A DNA stretch of 32,757 nt from an uncultured Lachnospiraceae bacterium (GCA_902766825.1 CACXFB010000105.1:1-32757), one strand, 5' to 3'; shown: positions 14,652 through 23,914, counted from the stretch's first letter. Program-made: numbers and translations. The notes: generated from the sequence alone by a model not told the origin.

Positions 14652-16478
14652 TTATAAAGTGATTCCCTTGTTTTTCTTATCCAAAGGCCACTTACATTCA
14701 TCTTTTGCAGCACAGATAAAACAGTTTCTCGACAAATTATCTGCCTGCTTTATCACAATACCAAGCTCATCCTTATTGCCTGATTCTTTCTTTTTATCTT
14801 CGCTGTTATGTCCCTTGATTGCCAGAATTATTCGTTCTTTTACCTCTTCTGATACACCGGCACTTGTAAGAATCTCATCCGCAATCAGCTCGCCTGCATT
14901 CTCATGAGGAGTTCCGTCTTCGTATTCCACCGCACGCCCGATATCATGAAGAAGTGCAGCTGAATACACAACATCTTTTTCAAGATTATATTCATTCTCT
15001 AAAGTTAAAATCCAGGCTATTCTCGCAACATCCATAAGGTGATTAAAATCATGCCCACAGAATCTGCGATTTCTTTCATAATTATTTATAACATCCATCT
15101 TATCCCTAAAAATGCTGTTGTCAATAATAGAATTTACAATATTTTTTTCTTTATGACAATTTTCCATGTCGCTGTTTTCAAAGAATCCGTAGACATCTTT
15201 CATGATTGAAAGTGAACCAAAGCATATTATAACCGTATCTGCAACGGATTCATTAGCTGCGTCACATGCTTTTGAAAGAGCATCTGCAACAGATGTACAC
15301 TCAACAACCTCTCCAAAATACGGTCTTGCTTCATTTGCAAGCTTGTGTGGCTTCATACTTCTTTTATTATTGCTTTCGCATGCAAAAAGTGTTCCATTAC
15401 CATCACTCATTATCTCAAGAATCTTCTTATAATCCTTATCAGCAAAAACACCCATCACAAATATTTTCCTGTAATCAGCAAAATACTTATCAATACTTCT
15501 TTTAAGACTCGTTGCAGCCATCGGATTATGAGCTCCGTCCGCATATACCATGGGACTGCTGTTAACCTTATCAAGTCTGCCTTTAAAATGTGCTCTGGTC
15601 ATACCTGTTTTTATGTCATTATCACTTATTCTGTAACCCATATCTTTAAGACAGCATGCTACCTGAACCGCAATACCTGCATTCTGTGTCTGAAATTCTC
15701 CAAGCATAGTTAACTTTATACCTTTGATACCATGAAGGTTATCATCATAGACAGTACCATGTATATCCTGTTTACGAACAGTTAAATTCTTTTCATCACA
15801 AACAAAAAGATTGGCATTCATTTTATCGCAATAAGATTTTATTACTTCAGTAACCTTCTCATCTCTCTGGCCTGTTACAACCGTCTCTCCATCATGAATT
15901 ATGCCGCATTTTGCTAGTGTAATCTCTTCAATGGTATTACCCAGTATGCCCATATGGTCATAACCTACCGGTGTAATAACATTAATAAGATTATTATCAA
16001 TAATGTTGGTAGCATCATCCTTACCACCAAGACCACATTCAATAATTGCTATCTCACATTTCTCATCGCGAAGAAACATAAGAGCCATAACTGTCTCAAT
16101 TTCAAATGCTGTGGGATGATCATACCCATCCTTTGTCATGTCACCTATAATATCCGCAAGTAATGTTATATACTTTGCTGTCTGCTCTTTTGAAATAGTA
16201 TCTGTTATACCTTTATGATATACACAAAAAACTTCCCTGTACGAAAACAAGGCAGGTGAAAAAAACCTGCCTGTTCTGATTCCCGCAGTATCCAGAATCG
16301 ATGCAAGATACGTGCCAAGTGAACCCTTGGCATTCGTACCTGCAATATGAATAATCTTTAGATTCTTTTCCGGGTTACCTGCCCTTACTAACAGCTCCCT
16401 TACGGAAGATAAATCAAAATTCATTCCGTGGGAAACTGTTATATTATTCATATATTCCATACACTGATTATAATTCAT
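14652..16478 (-). CDS. folC: Folylpolyglutamate synthase (FolC) fused to C-terminal HD-domain hydrolase
   Basis: 608 residues, well over the roughly 430 of ordinary FolC. Residues 1 to about 435 are a Mur-ligase-type folylpolyglutamate synthase: P-loop HIAGTNAKGSLGTYLA, RTGRFFSPAL, IECGLGGKDDATN, TPVGYDHMGILG, GRLDKV and YADGAHNPMA. After a linker, residues about 466-608 form an HD metal-dependent phosphohydrolase: H480, H511-D512 (ALLHDIGR), H525, H557 (KGHNS), D580 (KQADNLSR). A Cys-rich end follows (C586, C589, C595, W597). FolC adds glutamates to dihydropteroate or folates; the HD part probably hydrolyses a phosphate ester or nucleotide. In a folate operon this makes it a candidate for pterin triphosphate processing, which is inference. 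It sits 21 bases after the LTA-synthase-like gene. Confidence 0.9.
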   Translation of the reverse strand: MNYNQCMEYMNNITVSHGMNFDLSSVRELLVRAGNPEKNLKIIHIAGTNAKGSLGTYLASILDTAGIRTGRFFSPALFSYREVFCVYHKGITDTISKEQTAKYITLLADIIGDMTKDGYDHPTAFEIETVMALMFLRDEKCEIAIIECGLGGKDDATNIIDNNLINVITPVGYDHMGILGNTIEEITLAKCGIIHDGETVVTGQRDEKVTEVIKSYCDKMNANLFVCDEKNLTVRKQDIHGTVYDDNLHGIKGIKLTMLGEFQTQNAGIAVQVACCLKDMGYRISDNDIKTGMTRAHFKGRLDKVNSSPMVYADGAHNPMAATSLKRSIDKYFADYRKIFVMGVFADKDYKKILEIMSDGNGTLFACESNNKRSMKPHKLANEARPYFGEVVECTSVADALSKACDAANESVADTVIICFGSLSIMKDVYGFFENSDMENCHKEKNIVNSIIDNSIFRDKMDVINNYERNRRFCGHDFNHLMDVARIAWILTLENEYNLEKDVVYSAALLHDIGRAVEYEDGTPHENAGELIADEILTSAGVSEEVKERIILAIKGHNSEDKKKESGNKDELGIVIKQADNLSRNCFICAAKDECKWPLDKKNKGITL

Positions 16479-16499
16479 TTTGTCCTCGTTATTTAACGG

Positions 16500-18914
16500 C
16501 TACTGAATAAAAGTCTCCGGTTCTGATTCTCTAAGAACCGTTCCTGCCGTATTAATCTGTTTTATTACTATCTGTGATCCCTCTTCAATATCATCGGCAC
16601 TTATATCGACTTTCAAAAGTGTCTGTGAAATGTACTCAGCATCCTCTTTTTCATCATCCACAAATACCTTGCTGAACTTATTAAAGTTCTCTCCCTCGAT
16701 ATAAATTATATCATCACCATCCTCATCAGTTGAAGGGGTAATTGTATTAATCTTAACTTCCTTTATACCATACTGGATGTCAGTTGCTTCAAATGGATTC
16801 TCTCCACCGTAAACGTATTTGTCACCGTAGAGCATATCATACTGTAATGCATAGAAATCACTGTCATACTCTTCTGTCTCGGTCTCATTTGTACGATCCT
16901 GATGGAATTTAAACAATGTTCCGTCATGAATACCAAGTCTGTCAAAAACAGTTGCTGCCAATCTGTATGAAGGAATATCCTCATCAATCTTTTCAAGACC
17001 GATATTATCCCAAATTACATACTCTGTAGTATAAATATCATGGTTCTTCATAATTCTATTGTTAAGATTAAGTCCCGGTATATGATCACCATACAATACA
17101 AGCACAACATCTTCTTTACAAGCTGATAACTGTGCAACGAGTTCTCTTAAGAAATCATCAACTTCTCTTTCTTCATTTACATAGTAAGTAAAGTTGCTGT
17201 CCAATGTTGAATTGGCTGCACCTGATGCTTTAATCTTAGCTTCCTCATCAGATAAAACAACATCATAGGTTCCGTGTGACTGAACCGAAACTGTAAATAC
17301 AAGATCTTTTCCTTCCGTAGAATTAAGACAATCCATTATGGAATCAACAAGAACCATATCCTTTGCCCATCCATTAGGTGTCTCCTCCACGTTACACATT
17401 GTTTCAATACTTGTGAAAGTTTCAAATCCGAAATGAGAATAAACTACATTTCTTCCGTAAAATGTTGCTTTATTATTATGGATTGCATGAGCATTGTATC
17501 CTATGTCTCTAAGAACATATGCCATACTCTCACATGTTGTTTCTCTTAAAATTGTCTTGTAAGGATATTCTCCCGGTCCGAATGAATCAAGTCTCATTCC
17601 TGTAATCATCTCAAACTCTGTGTTGCATGTACCTGCAACAATTGTAGGCACCTTACAATAACCAGAAGAATAATTCTTGCGAAGACTTCTAAAGAACGGT
17701 ATCGGATCCTCTGAATACTCCATACATGTAACCTCAGTAGGATCTATAAATGATTCCAACTGAATAAATATTATGTTAGGAAGCTTATCGATATCAGTTC
17801 CATTCTCTTCAGGCTCCTTATTTCCATCCGGTTTAGTATCTCCTTCACCTTCTTTTGACTTATCATCGTCTTTATCAACAATGCCTTCTATCTTATCTCT
17901 TGAATAATCTTCCGGCTTGGACATACCTGTGTCAACAATCGTAACAAGAAGACTGTATGCAATACCTTCATCGTGGTAGGTTATACCAAGGTTACCGAAT
18001 TTAAGTGATAATACACCGTGGTGAGCTGCAAAATACACACTAAAATATATTGCAAACCAGCATGCTGCAACTGTTACCATTGCCTTAATTCTTTTACCAA
18101 ACAAAGGCTCTGATTTTGGACAGATAAACACAAGGCTGAATACCAGCAATACAATTAAAACCATAACCAGCAAAATTGCAACAAATTCAATTGGCTTGTT
18201 TTTCATGTATCTTACTGCTACTTCAAGCTCATTAAAATCTAAATCAATATCAACTCCGGTAAATGGTGTTGTTCTAAATGAAAGCAAATAGAAATCAATA
18301 ATTCCGACAGTCATCCACATTGCAAGGAAAACAACATAAGGAATTAATTTTTTCTTTACAAATAATGCTATCAAAAATGGTGCAAGAACAATAAAATAAT
18401 TAAGTATAAACTTAACCGGTGTTCTTACTGCAAATCCCAGTGCATCAATAAAACTGCTTCTTGACATAGTTTCAATGAACAGCTCACAAAACAACGCCAA
18501 CAGCAAAACTGTAATAACCGGATGTTCCATAATAACACGTAACTTACTTCCTAAGAAAGACTGAGCCTTTCTACCGGCACCAACTATTTTAGAATTATTA
18601 ATTTTATTTATTACAATATATTTATCAAGCTTACCTTTTTTAAGAATAGAACTTGCACTTTCTCCTTCAACAGACTCATCACCCTGTGTATCCCTGTCGT
18701 TGACATATGCACTATTATCTCCTGAAGCATTCGTCTCAGAATATTCCGTTATCTCGACCATGCCGTCAAGTATATTACTTCCGGAATCTTTGGATTTATT
18801 TTTTTCAGCTTCTTTGATGTCCTCTTCGTTAACACTATCATCTTTAGTATTATCTGCTTTGATAACATCTTCTTTAACACTATCTTTAATAATCTTATCC
18901 TTATCGTCTTTCAC
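16500..18914 (-). CDS. LTA synthase-family membrane sulfatase/phosphotransferase with C-terminal IPT/TIG-like domain
   Basis: 804 residues starting at a GTG six bases after GGAGG. An acidic/basic low-complexity cytoplasmic region (1-130) precedes five membrane spans (about 132-149, 168-186, 190-211, 242-264, 278-296). After a charged linker (330-378) comes the extracellular sulfatase-fold domain. Metal ligand E386 is in FIQLESF, the nucleophile is T429 in VAGTCNTEFEMITG, with H547 in QSHGTY and D610-H611 in YGDHIPG. Family members move glycerol phosphate or similar groups to surface polymers. Residues about 719-800 look like an IPT/TIG immunoglobulin-like domain (ITPS, IEGENFNKFSKVFVDD), unusual for LTA synthases. 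It begins the operon that continues with folC, folP and folBK. Confidence 0.88.
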   Translation of the reverse strand: MKDDKDKIIKDSVKEDVIKADNTKDDSVNEEDIKEAEKNKSKDSGSNILDGMVEITEYSETNASGDNSAYVNDRDTQGDESVEGESASSILKKGKLDKYIVINKINNSKIVGAGRKAQSFLGSKLRVIMEHPVITVLLLALFCELFIETMSRSSFIDALGFAVRTPVKFILNYFIVLAPFLIALFVKKKLIPYVVFLAMWMTVGIIDFYLLSFRTTPFTGVDIDLDFNELEVAVRYMKNKPIEFVAILLVMVLIVLLVFSLVFICPKSEPLFGKRIKAMVTVAACWFAIYFSVYFAAHHGVLSLKFGNLGITYHDEGIAYSLLVTIVDTGMSKPEDYSRDKIEGIVDKDDDKSKEGEGDTKPDGNKEPEENGTDIDKLPNIIFIQLESFIDPTEVTCMEYSEDPIPFFRSLRKNYSSGYCKVPTIVAGTCNTEFEMITGMRLDSFGPGEYPYKTILRETTCESMAYVLRDIGYNAHAIHNNKATFYGRNVVYSHFGFETFTSIETMCNVEETPNGWAKDMVLVDSIMDCLNSTEGKDLVFTVSVQSHGTYDVVLSDEEAKIKASGAANSTLDSNFTYYVNEEREVDDFLRELVAQLSACKEDVVLVLYGDHIPGLNLNNRIMKNHDIYTTEYVIWDNIGLEKIDEDIPSYRLAATVFDRLGIHDGTLFKFHQDRTNETETEEYDSDFYALQYDMLYGDKYVYGGENPFEATDIQYGIKEVKINTITPSTDEDGDDIIYIEGENFNKFSKVFVDDEKEDAEYISQTLLKVDISADDIEEGSQIVIKQINTAGTVLRESEPETFIQ

Positions 18915-18971
18915 GTTATTCCTCCACTTTTAAGTACTAGTTTAACGAATAATTAATAACCATACTAGCTG

Positions 18972-18999
18972 ATTATATCATAAAAAAATTTTTAAACAA
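18972..18999 (-). promoter_or_regulatory. Promoter of the LTA-synthase-like/folate operon
   Basis: On the minus strand, -35 TTGTTT (18999-18994), a 16-bp A/T spacer and -10 TATAAT (18977-18972), 57 bases before the GTG start. Confidence 0.75.
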
Positions 19000-19021
19000 C
19001 CCACATTATCTTATAAATTAG

Positions 19022-19050
19022 TGAACATTCTGTGACAAATATCTGACAAA
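19022..19050. repeat. 11-bp-periodic direct repeats upstream of the LTA-synthase promoter
   Basis: Two exact copies of TGACAAA at 19033-19039 and 19044-19050, plus a weaker TGAACAT at 19022-19028, all start 11 bases apart. They sit about 35 bases upstream of the -35 box on the minus strand, where they read TTTGTCA-N4-TTTGTCA. This one-turn spacing is typical of tandem binding sites for OmpR/PhoB-family response regulators. The function is inferred. Confidence 0.4.
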
Positions 19051-19053
19051 ATG

Positions 19054-21093
19054 CTAAAGAGTAGCTCTGTTAATACAGCATTCCATACGCTCTCTTACGA
19101 TTTCATTCTCCTTAATAAGTTTATTATATTCATCCTTTGATATATTCCTGCTTATCTCATTTGCAATTATCATCGTGTCCGCATCGTTAAATACATCTCC
19201 GAGTTTAAAATACAACTCTCCGCTTTGTACAGTTCCAAAAAGCTCTCCGGGACCTCTCATCTTAAGATCCTCATTTGCAATATAGAATCCGTCGTCGGAG
19301 CGGTTCAGGATATCAAGTCTTTTCGCAACATTCTCGGCCTCGCTTGTATTAATCATTATACAGTAGCTTTGATAATCTCCTCTTCCTACTCGTCCTCTAA
19401 GCTGGTGCAATGTGGCAAGTCCGAATCTGTCTGCATTCTCTATCATCATTACTGTTGCATTAGGAACATTTACGCCGACCTCCACAACAGTTGTAGATAC
19501 AAGAATATTAATCTCACCTGTTGCAAATCTTGTCATTATATCATTTTTCTGCTTTCCCTTCATCGCGCCATGAAGATACTCGATATTAATATTTCCCGGC
19601 ATTATTTTTCTAAGGCTTTCGCAGTAACCGACAACATTGCAGGCATCACTTTCTTCATTTTCTTCAACCATCGGACATATCACATATGCCTGTCTGCCCA
19701 GCGCAATTTCCTTTTTTATAAATTCATAGGCGCTTGGTCTGTATCCGGTGTTCACAACACAATTCTTAATGTGCTGTCTTCCTTTTGGAAGCTCATCAAT
19801 TACGGAGATATCAAGTTCCCCGTAAAGAATTATAGCTAAGGTTCTTGGTATAGGTGTCGCACTCATAACGAGCATATGAGGGTTTATTCCTTTATCCGCA
19901 AGACTGTGTCTTTGTGCGACTCCGAATCTGTGCTGCTCATCGGTCACAACAAGTGCAACATTATCATACTGTGCCTTTTCCTGAATCAGTGCTACTGTTC
20001 CGATAATGATATCAACTTCGTGATTCTTTATCTTCTCATACATAATCCTTTTTTCTTTTGCGGTCATTGAACCAACAAGCAGTCCGACTGACACACCATA
20101 CGACTCAAAACTTTTCACAAATCCTTCGTAATGCTGTCTTGCAAGTACTTCAGTCGGTGCCATCAAAAGCCCCTGATAACCGGCTTTTGCTGTCATTAGA
20201 AGAGATAGCTGGGCAATTACAGTCTTACCGCATCCTACATCTCCCTGCACAAGTCTGTTCATGCATTTTCCGCTCTCTAAGTCTTTTCTGATATCTGAAA
20301 ATGCTTTTGCCTGCGCACCTGTAAGTGCATATCCAAGAGAGGAAATAAACTTATCGCACACGTCGCTGTACCCGATTATAATCCCCGTATCGTCATTCCC
20401 TTCTCTTTCTTTTAACTGTTTAAGGGCAAGTGAAAACATAAAGAACTCATCAAACACAATTCTTTTTCTAGCTGCAATCATATCGGCATTATCCATTGGA
20501 AAATGAATTTTTTTAATCGCACTTTTGTAATCTAACAAGCCGTACTTTTTTCTAATCTTACTGTCAAGATAATCTTTGCCGGTATTTACCTCGCTTAACG
20601 CTTCCCTTACCGCCTTGATTACAAGCTTGTTCGATAAGCCTTTTGTAAGAGGGTAGATAGGCTTTAGAGTATTAAGGCTGTTATAATACTCTTCCTTTGA
20701 TATAAAATCAGGCTGCTCCATACAAAGCATTCCTCTTTTTAAAATGACCTTACCGCGAATAATGAATCTTGCACCCGGTCTTAACTTTGTCTTCAAAAAA
20801 GGCATGTTGTACCATGTAAGATGAATAGAAGCAGTCTCATCTTTAAACATGACATTTATTATATTAAGCTTCTTAATTGTCTTAATCATTGGAATATTAT
20901 TAATAAATCCCTCAATTGTAGCCACTTTTCCTACTGTAAGATTTTCTATAGGGACAATTTTCTCATACCTGTCATATTCCCTAGGATACAGCTCTATCAG
21001 GTCAGACACGTTAAAAACTGAAAGCTTGTTAAAAAGCTTTGCCATCTTGTCTCCTATTCCTTTTATCTGCTTTATGTCATCCTGATATTCCAT
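19054..21093 (-). CDS. recG: ATP-dependent DNA helicase RecG
   Basis: Remodels stalled replication forks and Holliday junctions. About 679 residues: the wedge/OB domain (about 60-150; GKVATIEGFINNI, HLTWYNMPFLK), then helicase motifs GDVGCGKT (Walker A), TEVLARQHY, VTDEQHRFG, MSATPIPRTLAI, VVEVGVNVPNATVM and QLRGRVGRG, followed by DLKMRGPGELFGTVQSG, the RecG-specific C-terminal TRG region. I chose the ATG at 21093 because GAGG lies six bases before it. The ATG at 21105 has its own GAGG only two bases away and overlaps that RBS. It follows the cysteine desulfurase gene by 57 bases, without a terminator between. Confidence 0.95.
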   Translation of the reverse strand: MEYQDDIKQIKGIGDKMAKLFNKLSVFNVSDLIELYPREYDRYEKIVPIENLTVGKVATIEGFINNIPMIKTIKKLNIINVMFKDETASIHLTWYNMPFLKTKLRPGARFIIRGKVILKRGMLCMEQPDFISKEEYYNSLNTLKPIYPLTKGLSNKLVIKAVREALSEVNTGKDYLDSKIRKKYGLLDYKSAIKKIHFPMDNADMIAARKRIVFDEFFMFSLALKQLKEREGNDDTGIIIGYSDVCDKFISSLGYALTGAQAKAFSDIRKDLESGKCMNRLVQGDVGCGKTVIAQLSLLMTAKAGYQGLLMAPTEVLARQHYEGFVKSFESYGVSVGLLVGSMTAKEKRIMYEKIKNHEVDIIIGTVALIQEKAQYDNVALVVTDEQHRFGVAQRHSLADKGINPHMLVMSATPIPRTLAIILYGELDISVIDELPKGRQHIKNCVVNTGYRPSAYEFIKKEIALGRQAYVICPMVEENEESDACNVVGYCESLRKIMPGNINIEYLHGAMKGKQKNDIMTRFATGEINILVSTTVVEVGVNVPNATVMMIENADRFGLATLHQLRGRVGRGDYQSYCIMINTSEAENVAKRLDILNRSDDGFYIANEDLKMRGPGELFGTVQSGELYFKLGDVFNDADTMIIANEISRNISKDEYNKLIKENEIVRERMECCINRATL

Positions 21094-21150
21094 CTGCGGC
21101 CTCATTTCCTCAAATAATTAACACGTAATAGTTTCATGGGAAAGTATAAA

Positions 21151-22281
21151 TCAACTCTGCATTTTTCTCAACCTTTCCACGCCTTCTTTTATGGTTGTCG
21201 CTACATACATCACTTGTGTAATCGTGTTTTCATAATTAAGCGTTATACGTATGCTGCCTCGTATCCTCTCCTCAGAAAGCTTCATTGCACTAAGCACATG
21301 CGACGCACTTTCTTTGTTGCTGTCACACGCCGATGCCCTGCTTACACATATTCCATGATCATCAAGAAATGCAATCAGTGCAACCGAATCAATTCCAGAA
21401 AATGATACATTAATATTTCCGGAAAGCCTTTTTTTTAGACCGCCGTTAATCATTACCCCATCTGTATCCTGTATGATTTTTCTTATAAAAATATCTCTTA
21501 ACGCTCTTTCATATTCCATTCTTGTCTGCATATTCTTAATACTTTCGGTAGCAGCCCTGCACATGCCCGCAATTGACATTGTATTTACCGTCCCCGCTCT
21601 TCTTAGCCTCTCCTGTCCTCCTCCTACAAGCATTGGGGCAAAATCTATCCCTTCCTTTACGTACATAAATCCCGTTCCCTTAGGACCTCCAAATTTATGT
21701 GCACTGACGTTCATAATATCAATACCCATTTCACGAACATTTATAGGAATATGACCATATGCCGCAACTGCATCGCAGTGTAATATTGCCCCGCCCTTAA
21801 CAGCACTTATTTCTTTTACAGGCTCAATAACTCCAACTTCATTGTTTGCTAACATAACCGATATCATGTTCGCGTCTGGCGCATGCCCCTTTATATAATC
21901 CATATCAACATATCCCTCTTCATCAACCGGTATATAATCAATATTTATTCCTCTTTCTTTTGCTTTATTGCAGCTTTTTAAAACAGCCTTATGCTCAATG
22001 ATGCTCACCAGAATTCTTTTACCCTCTCCTCTTATCAGTCCTATTGCCTGATTGTCCCCTTCCGTTCCTCCGCTGTTAAATATAATCTCACTGCTTTTTG
22101 CTCCTATCGTATCTGCTAACTGCTGCCTGCATTCTTCGATTTTTCTTTCACATTTTTTCGCAAAGGAATAGCTGCTGCTGATATTAGCGTAATACTCCTT
22201 CATATATGGCATCATTTCTTTTATGGCACCATCACACATTTTTGTTGTAGCTGCGTTATCCATGTATATATAATCATCCAT
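21151..22281 (-). CDS. Cysteine desulfurase (NifS/IscS family)
   Basis: A PLP enzyme that takes sulfur from cysteine to make alanine and an enzyme persulfide for Fe-S clusters or thiolated tRNA. 376 residues: YMDNAATTKMC at the start, SGGTEGDNQAI, LHCDAVAAYGHI, the PLP lysine K206 in NVSAHKFGGPKG, and the catalytic cysteine C329 in SRASACDSNKESASHVL. Residue numbers match those of IscS. I chose the ATG at 22281, five bases after GGAGG; in-frame upstream starts (ATG 22293, TTG 22296) overlap the RBS. No iscU, sufU or thiI is next to it, so the sulfur acceptor is unclear. It is followed by recG in one likely transcript. Confidence 0.92.
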   Translation of the reverse strand: MDDYIYMDNAATTKMCDGAIKEMMPYMKEYYANISSSYSFAKKCERKIEECRQQLADTIGAKSSEIIFNSGGTEGDNQAIGLIRGEGKRILVSIIEHKAVLKSCNKAKERGINIDYIPVDEEGYVDMDYIKGHAPDANMISVMLANNEVGVIEPVKEISAVKGGAILHCDAVAAYGHIPINVREMGIDIMNVSAHKFGGPKGTGFMYVKEGIDFAPMLVGGGQERLRRAGTVNTMSIAGMCRAATESIKNMQTRMEYERALRDIFIRKIIQDTDGVMINGGLKKRLSGNINVSFSGIDSVALIAFLDDHGICVSRASACDSNKESASHVLSAMKLSEERIRGSIRITLNYENTITQVMYVATTIKEGVERLRKMQS

Positions 22282-22366
22282 AATAACCTCCATCAATCAC
22301 TAAGTTGCCGGAATAATTTCATATCCCCCGCCATAAAATGTAGCAATTACCGGTAAAGAGTGATAT

Positions 22367-23914
22367 ATGAGCAGTAAGCAGTTAATAAGAGGAACCATTA
22401 TTCTTACAACAGCCGGTATACTAACCCGCATACTCGGCTTTGGTTATAAAATTTTTCTCTCTAACCGTATCGGAGCAAAAGGACTCGGAATATATCAGCT
22501 CGTCTTTTCTGTTTACGTAATATGCCACACAATTTATTGTTCGGGAATACAGACCGTTATTTCCAAGGAAACTGCTGCCATTGGTAACAATCATAAAAAT
22601 GAGCAGGTAAACTTTTTATTTCACGCTCTTATTCTGTCATTGTCGGCAGCATTATTTCTGTCTGGTATAGTATATGCATCTTCAGACTTTATTGCCAACA
22701 GACTGCTGCTTGAACCCGAATGTAGTGTCTATATCAAAACAATCTCTTTTGTATTTCCTTTCAGCGCCATTACCTGTTGTATCAACGGCTATCATTATGG
22801 GCTAAAAGCTACAAAAATACCGTCCGCCTGCCAGCTGGTTGAGCAGATTCTAAGAATCACAGTCGTAGTAATAATTGTCTTTACAGGAATCCCATCTGTA
22901 TCACGTTCATGTATGTTAGCGGTTATCGGACTTATCGCAGGTGAAATTGCAGCATGTATTTTTTCCTGTCTGACCTGGAAAAATCCGGCCGGGTACATAT
23001 TACACTTATCTTCAAAAATATTGATGCGCGTATTACCGCCATCCTTTCTTCTTACACTTAACAGACTTCTTATAAATGTGCTAAGTACAATCGAATCAGC
23101 CCTTATTCCATACCTTCTTCGCTGCAGTGGGCTCAGCCAGTCACAAAGCCTTTCCGTATACGGTACACTTACCGGCATGAGCCTCCCGGTCATATTATTT
23201 CCCACGGCCGTATCTTTAGCATTTTCAATAATGCTGCTTCCTGAGATATCAGGCGCATGGGCATCAGGTTCTGTAAAAAAAGTAACCTATACTACCGACT
23301 GTGTAATTGCACTCTCTGCTATAACAGGCGTATTTTCCATGTGCTTTTTTTATGTATTCGGCAAGGATCTCGGGCTTTTGATTTATTCAAGCAAGTCATC
23401 CGGAATCTACATGCACTTTCTAAGTCTGATGAGTCCTTTTTTGTATATTAGCACTTCATTTTCAAGCATTTTAAATGGAATAGATAAAACAATGAGCATA
23501 CTGATTAATTCTATGATATCTATTCTTCTTAGGATTGCAGTACTTATTCTTTTTGTATCAGATTACGGAATCATGTCATTTATATACGGACTTATTGCAA
23601 GCCAGATTTTACTGTGCATACTTGATTATTTCTCCGTTAAAAAATCAATACCTGTTTATCTTTTTATCTTTAACGACCTGGTACTTCCTACACTTGTATG
23701 CGGCATACTTTTTGGAATAACAAAAAGACTGTACACTCTCTTGGTTCATCACTTTGAACCTGATAGAATATACAGTCTTGTTATTATAATTATTATGTCA
23801 ATAATCAGTTCTTACTTTGCGATTAGAATTTTACTCATTAATAAACGCTTCAATACTCTCACTTCCTCCTGCCATCTCGATAAGTTCCTCTTCCGTAATA
23901 ATAGGAATTCCTAA
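22367..23914 (+). CDS. SpoVB/MurJ-like polysaccharide or lipid flippase (MATE/MOP superfamily)
   Basis: 515 residues with about 14 hydrophobic spans along the whole length. The start has the SpoVB-type pattern RGTIILTTAGILTRILGFGYK and KGLGIYQLVFSVY. MOP-superfamily members flip lipid-linked glycan precursors or export polysaccharides. SpoVB acts in spore cortex formation, but similar proteins occur in non-sporulating Lachnospiraceae. The RBS is weak (AAAGAG before ATG). The gene diverges from the cysteine desulfurase gene, and its last 27 codons run antisense into the end of ligA. The final residues after IRILLINKR look unlike a membrane protein end and may be an extension gained after loss of an earlier stop. 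Confidence 0.85.
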   Translation: MSSKQLIRGTIILTTAGILTRILGFGYKIFLSNRIGAKGLGIYQLVFSVYVICHTIYCSGIQTVISKETAAIGNNHKNEQVNFLFHALILSLSAALFLSGIVYASSDFIANRLLLEPECSVYIKTISFVFPFSAITCCINGYHYGLKATKIPSACQLVEQILRITVVVIIVFTGIPSVSRSCMLAVIGLIAGEIAACIFSCLTWKNPAGYILHLSSKILMRVLPPSFLLTLNRLLINVLSTIESALIPYLLRCSGLSQSQSLSVYGTLTGMSLPVILFPTAVSLAFSIMLLPEISGAWASGSVKKVTYTTDCVIALSAITGVFSMCFFYVFGKDLGLLIYSSKSSGIYMHFLSLMSPFLYISTSFSSILNGIDKTMSILINSMISILLRIAVLILFVSDYGIMSFIYGLIASQILLCILDYFSVKKSIPVYLFIFNDLVLPTLVCGILFGITKRLYTLLVHHFEPDRIYSLVIIIIMSIISSYFAIRILLINKRFNTLTSSCHLDKFLFRNNRNS

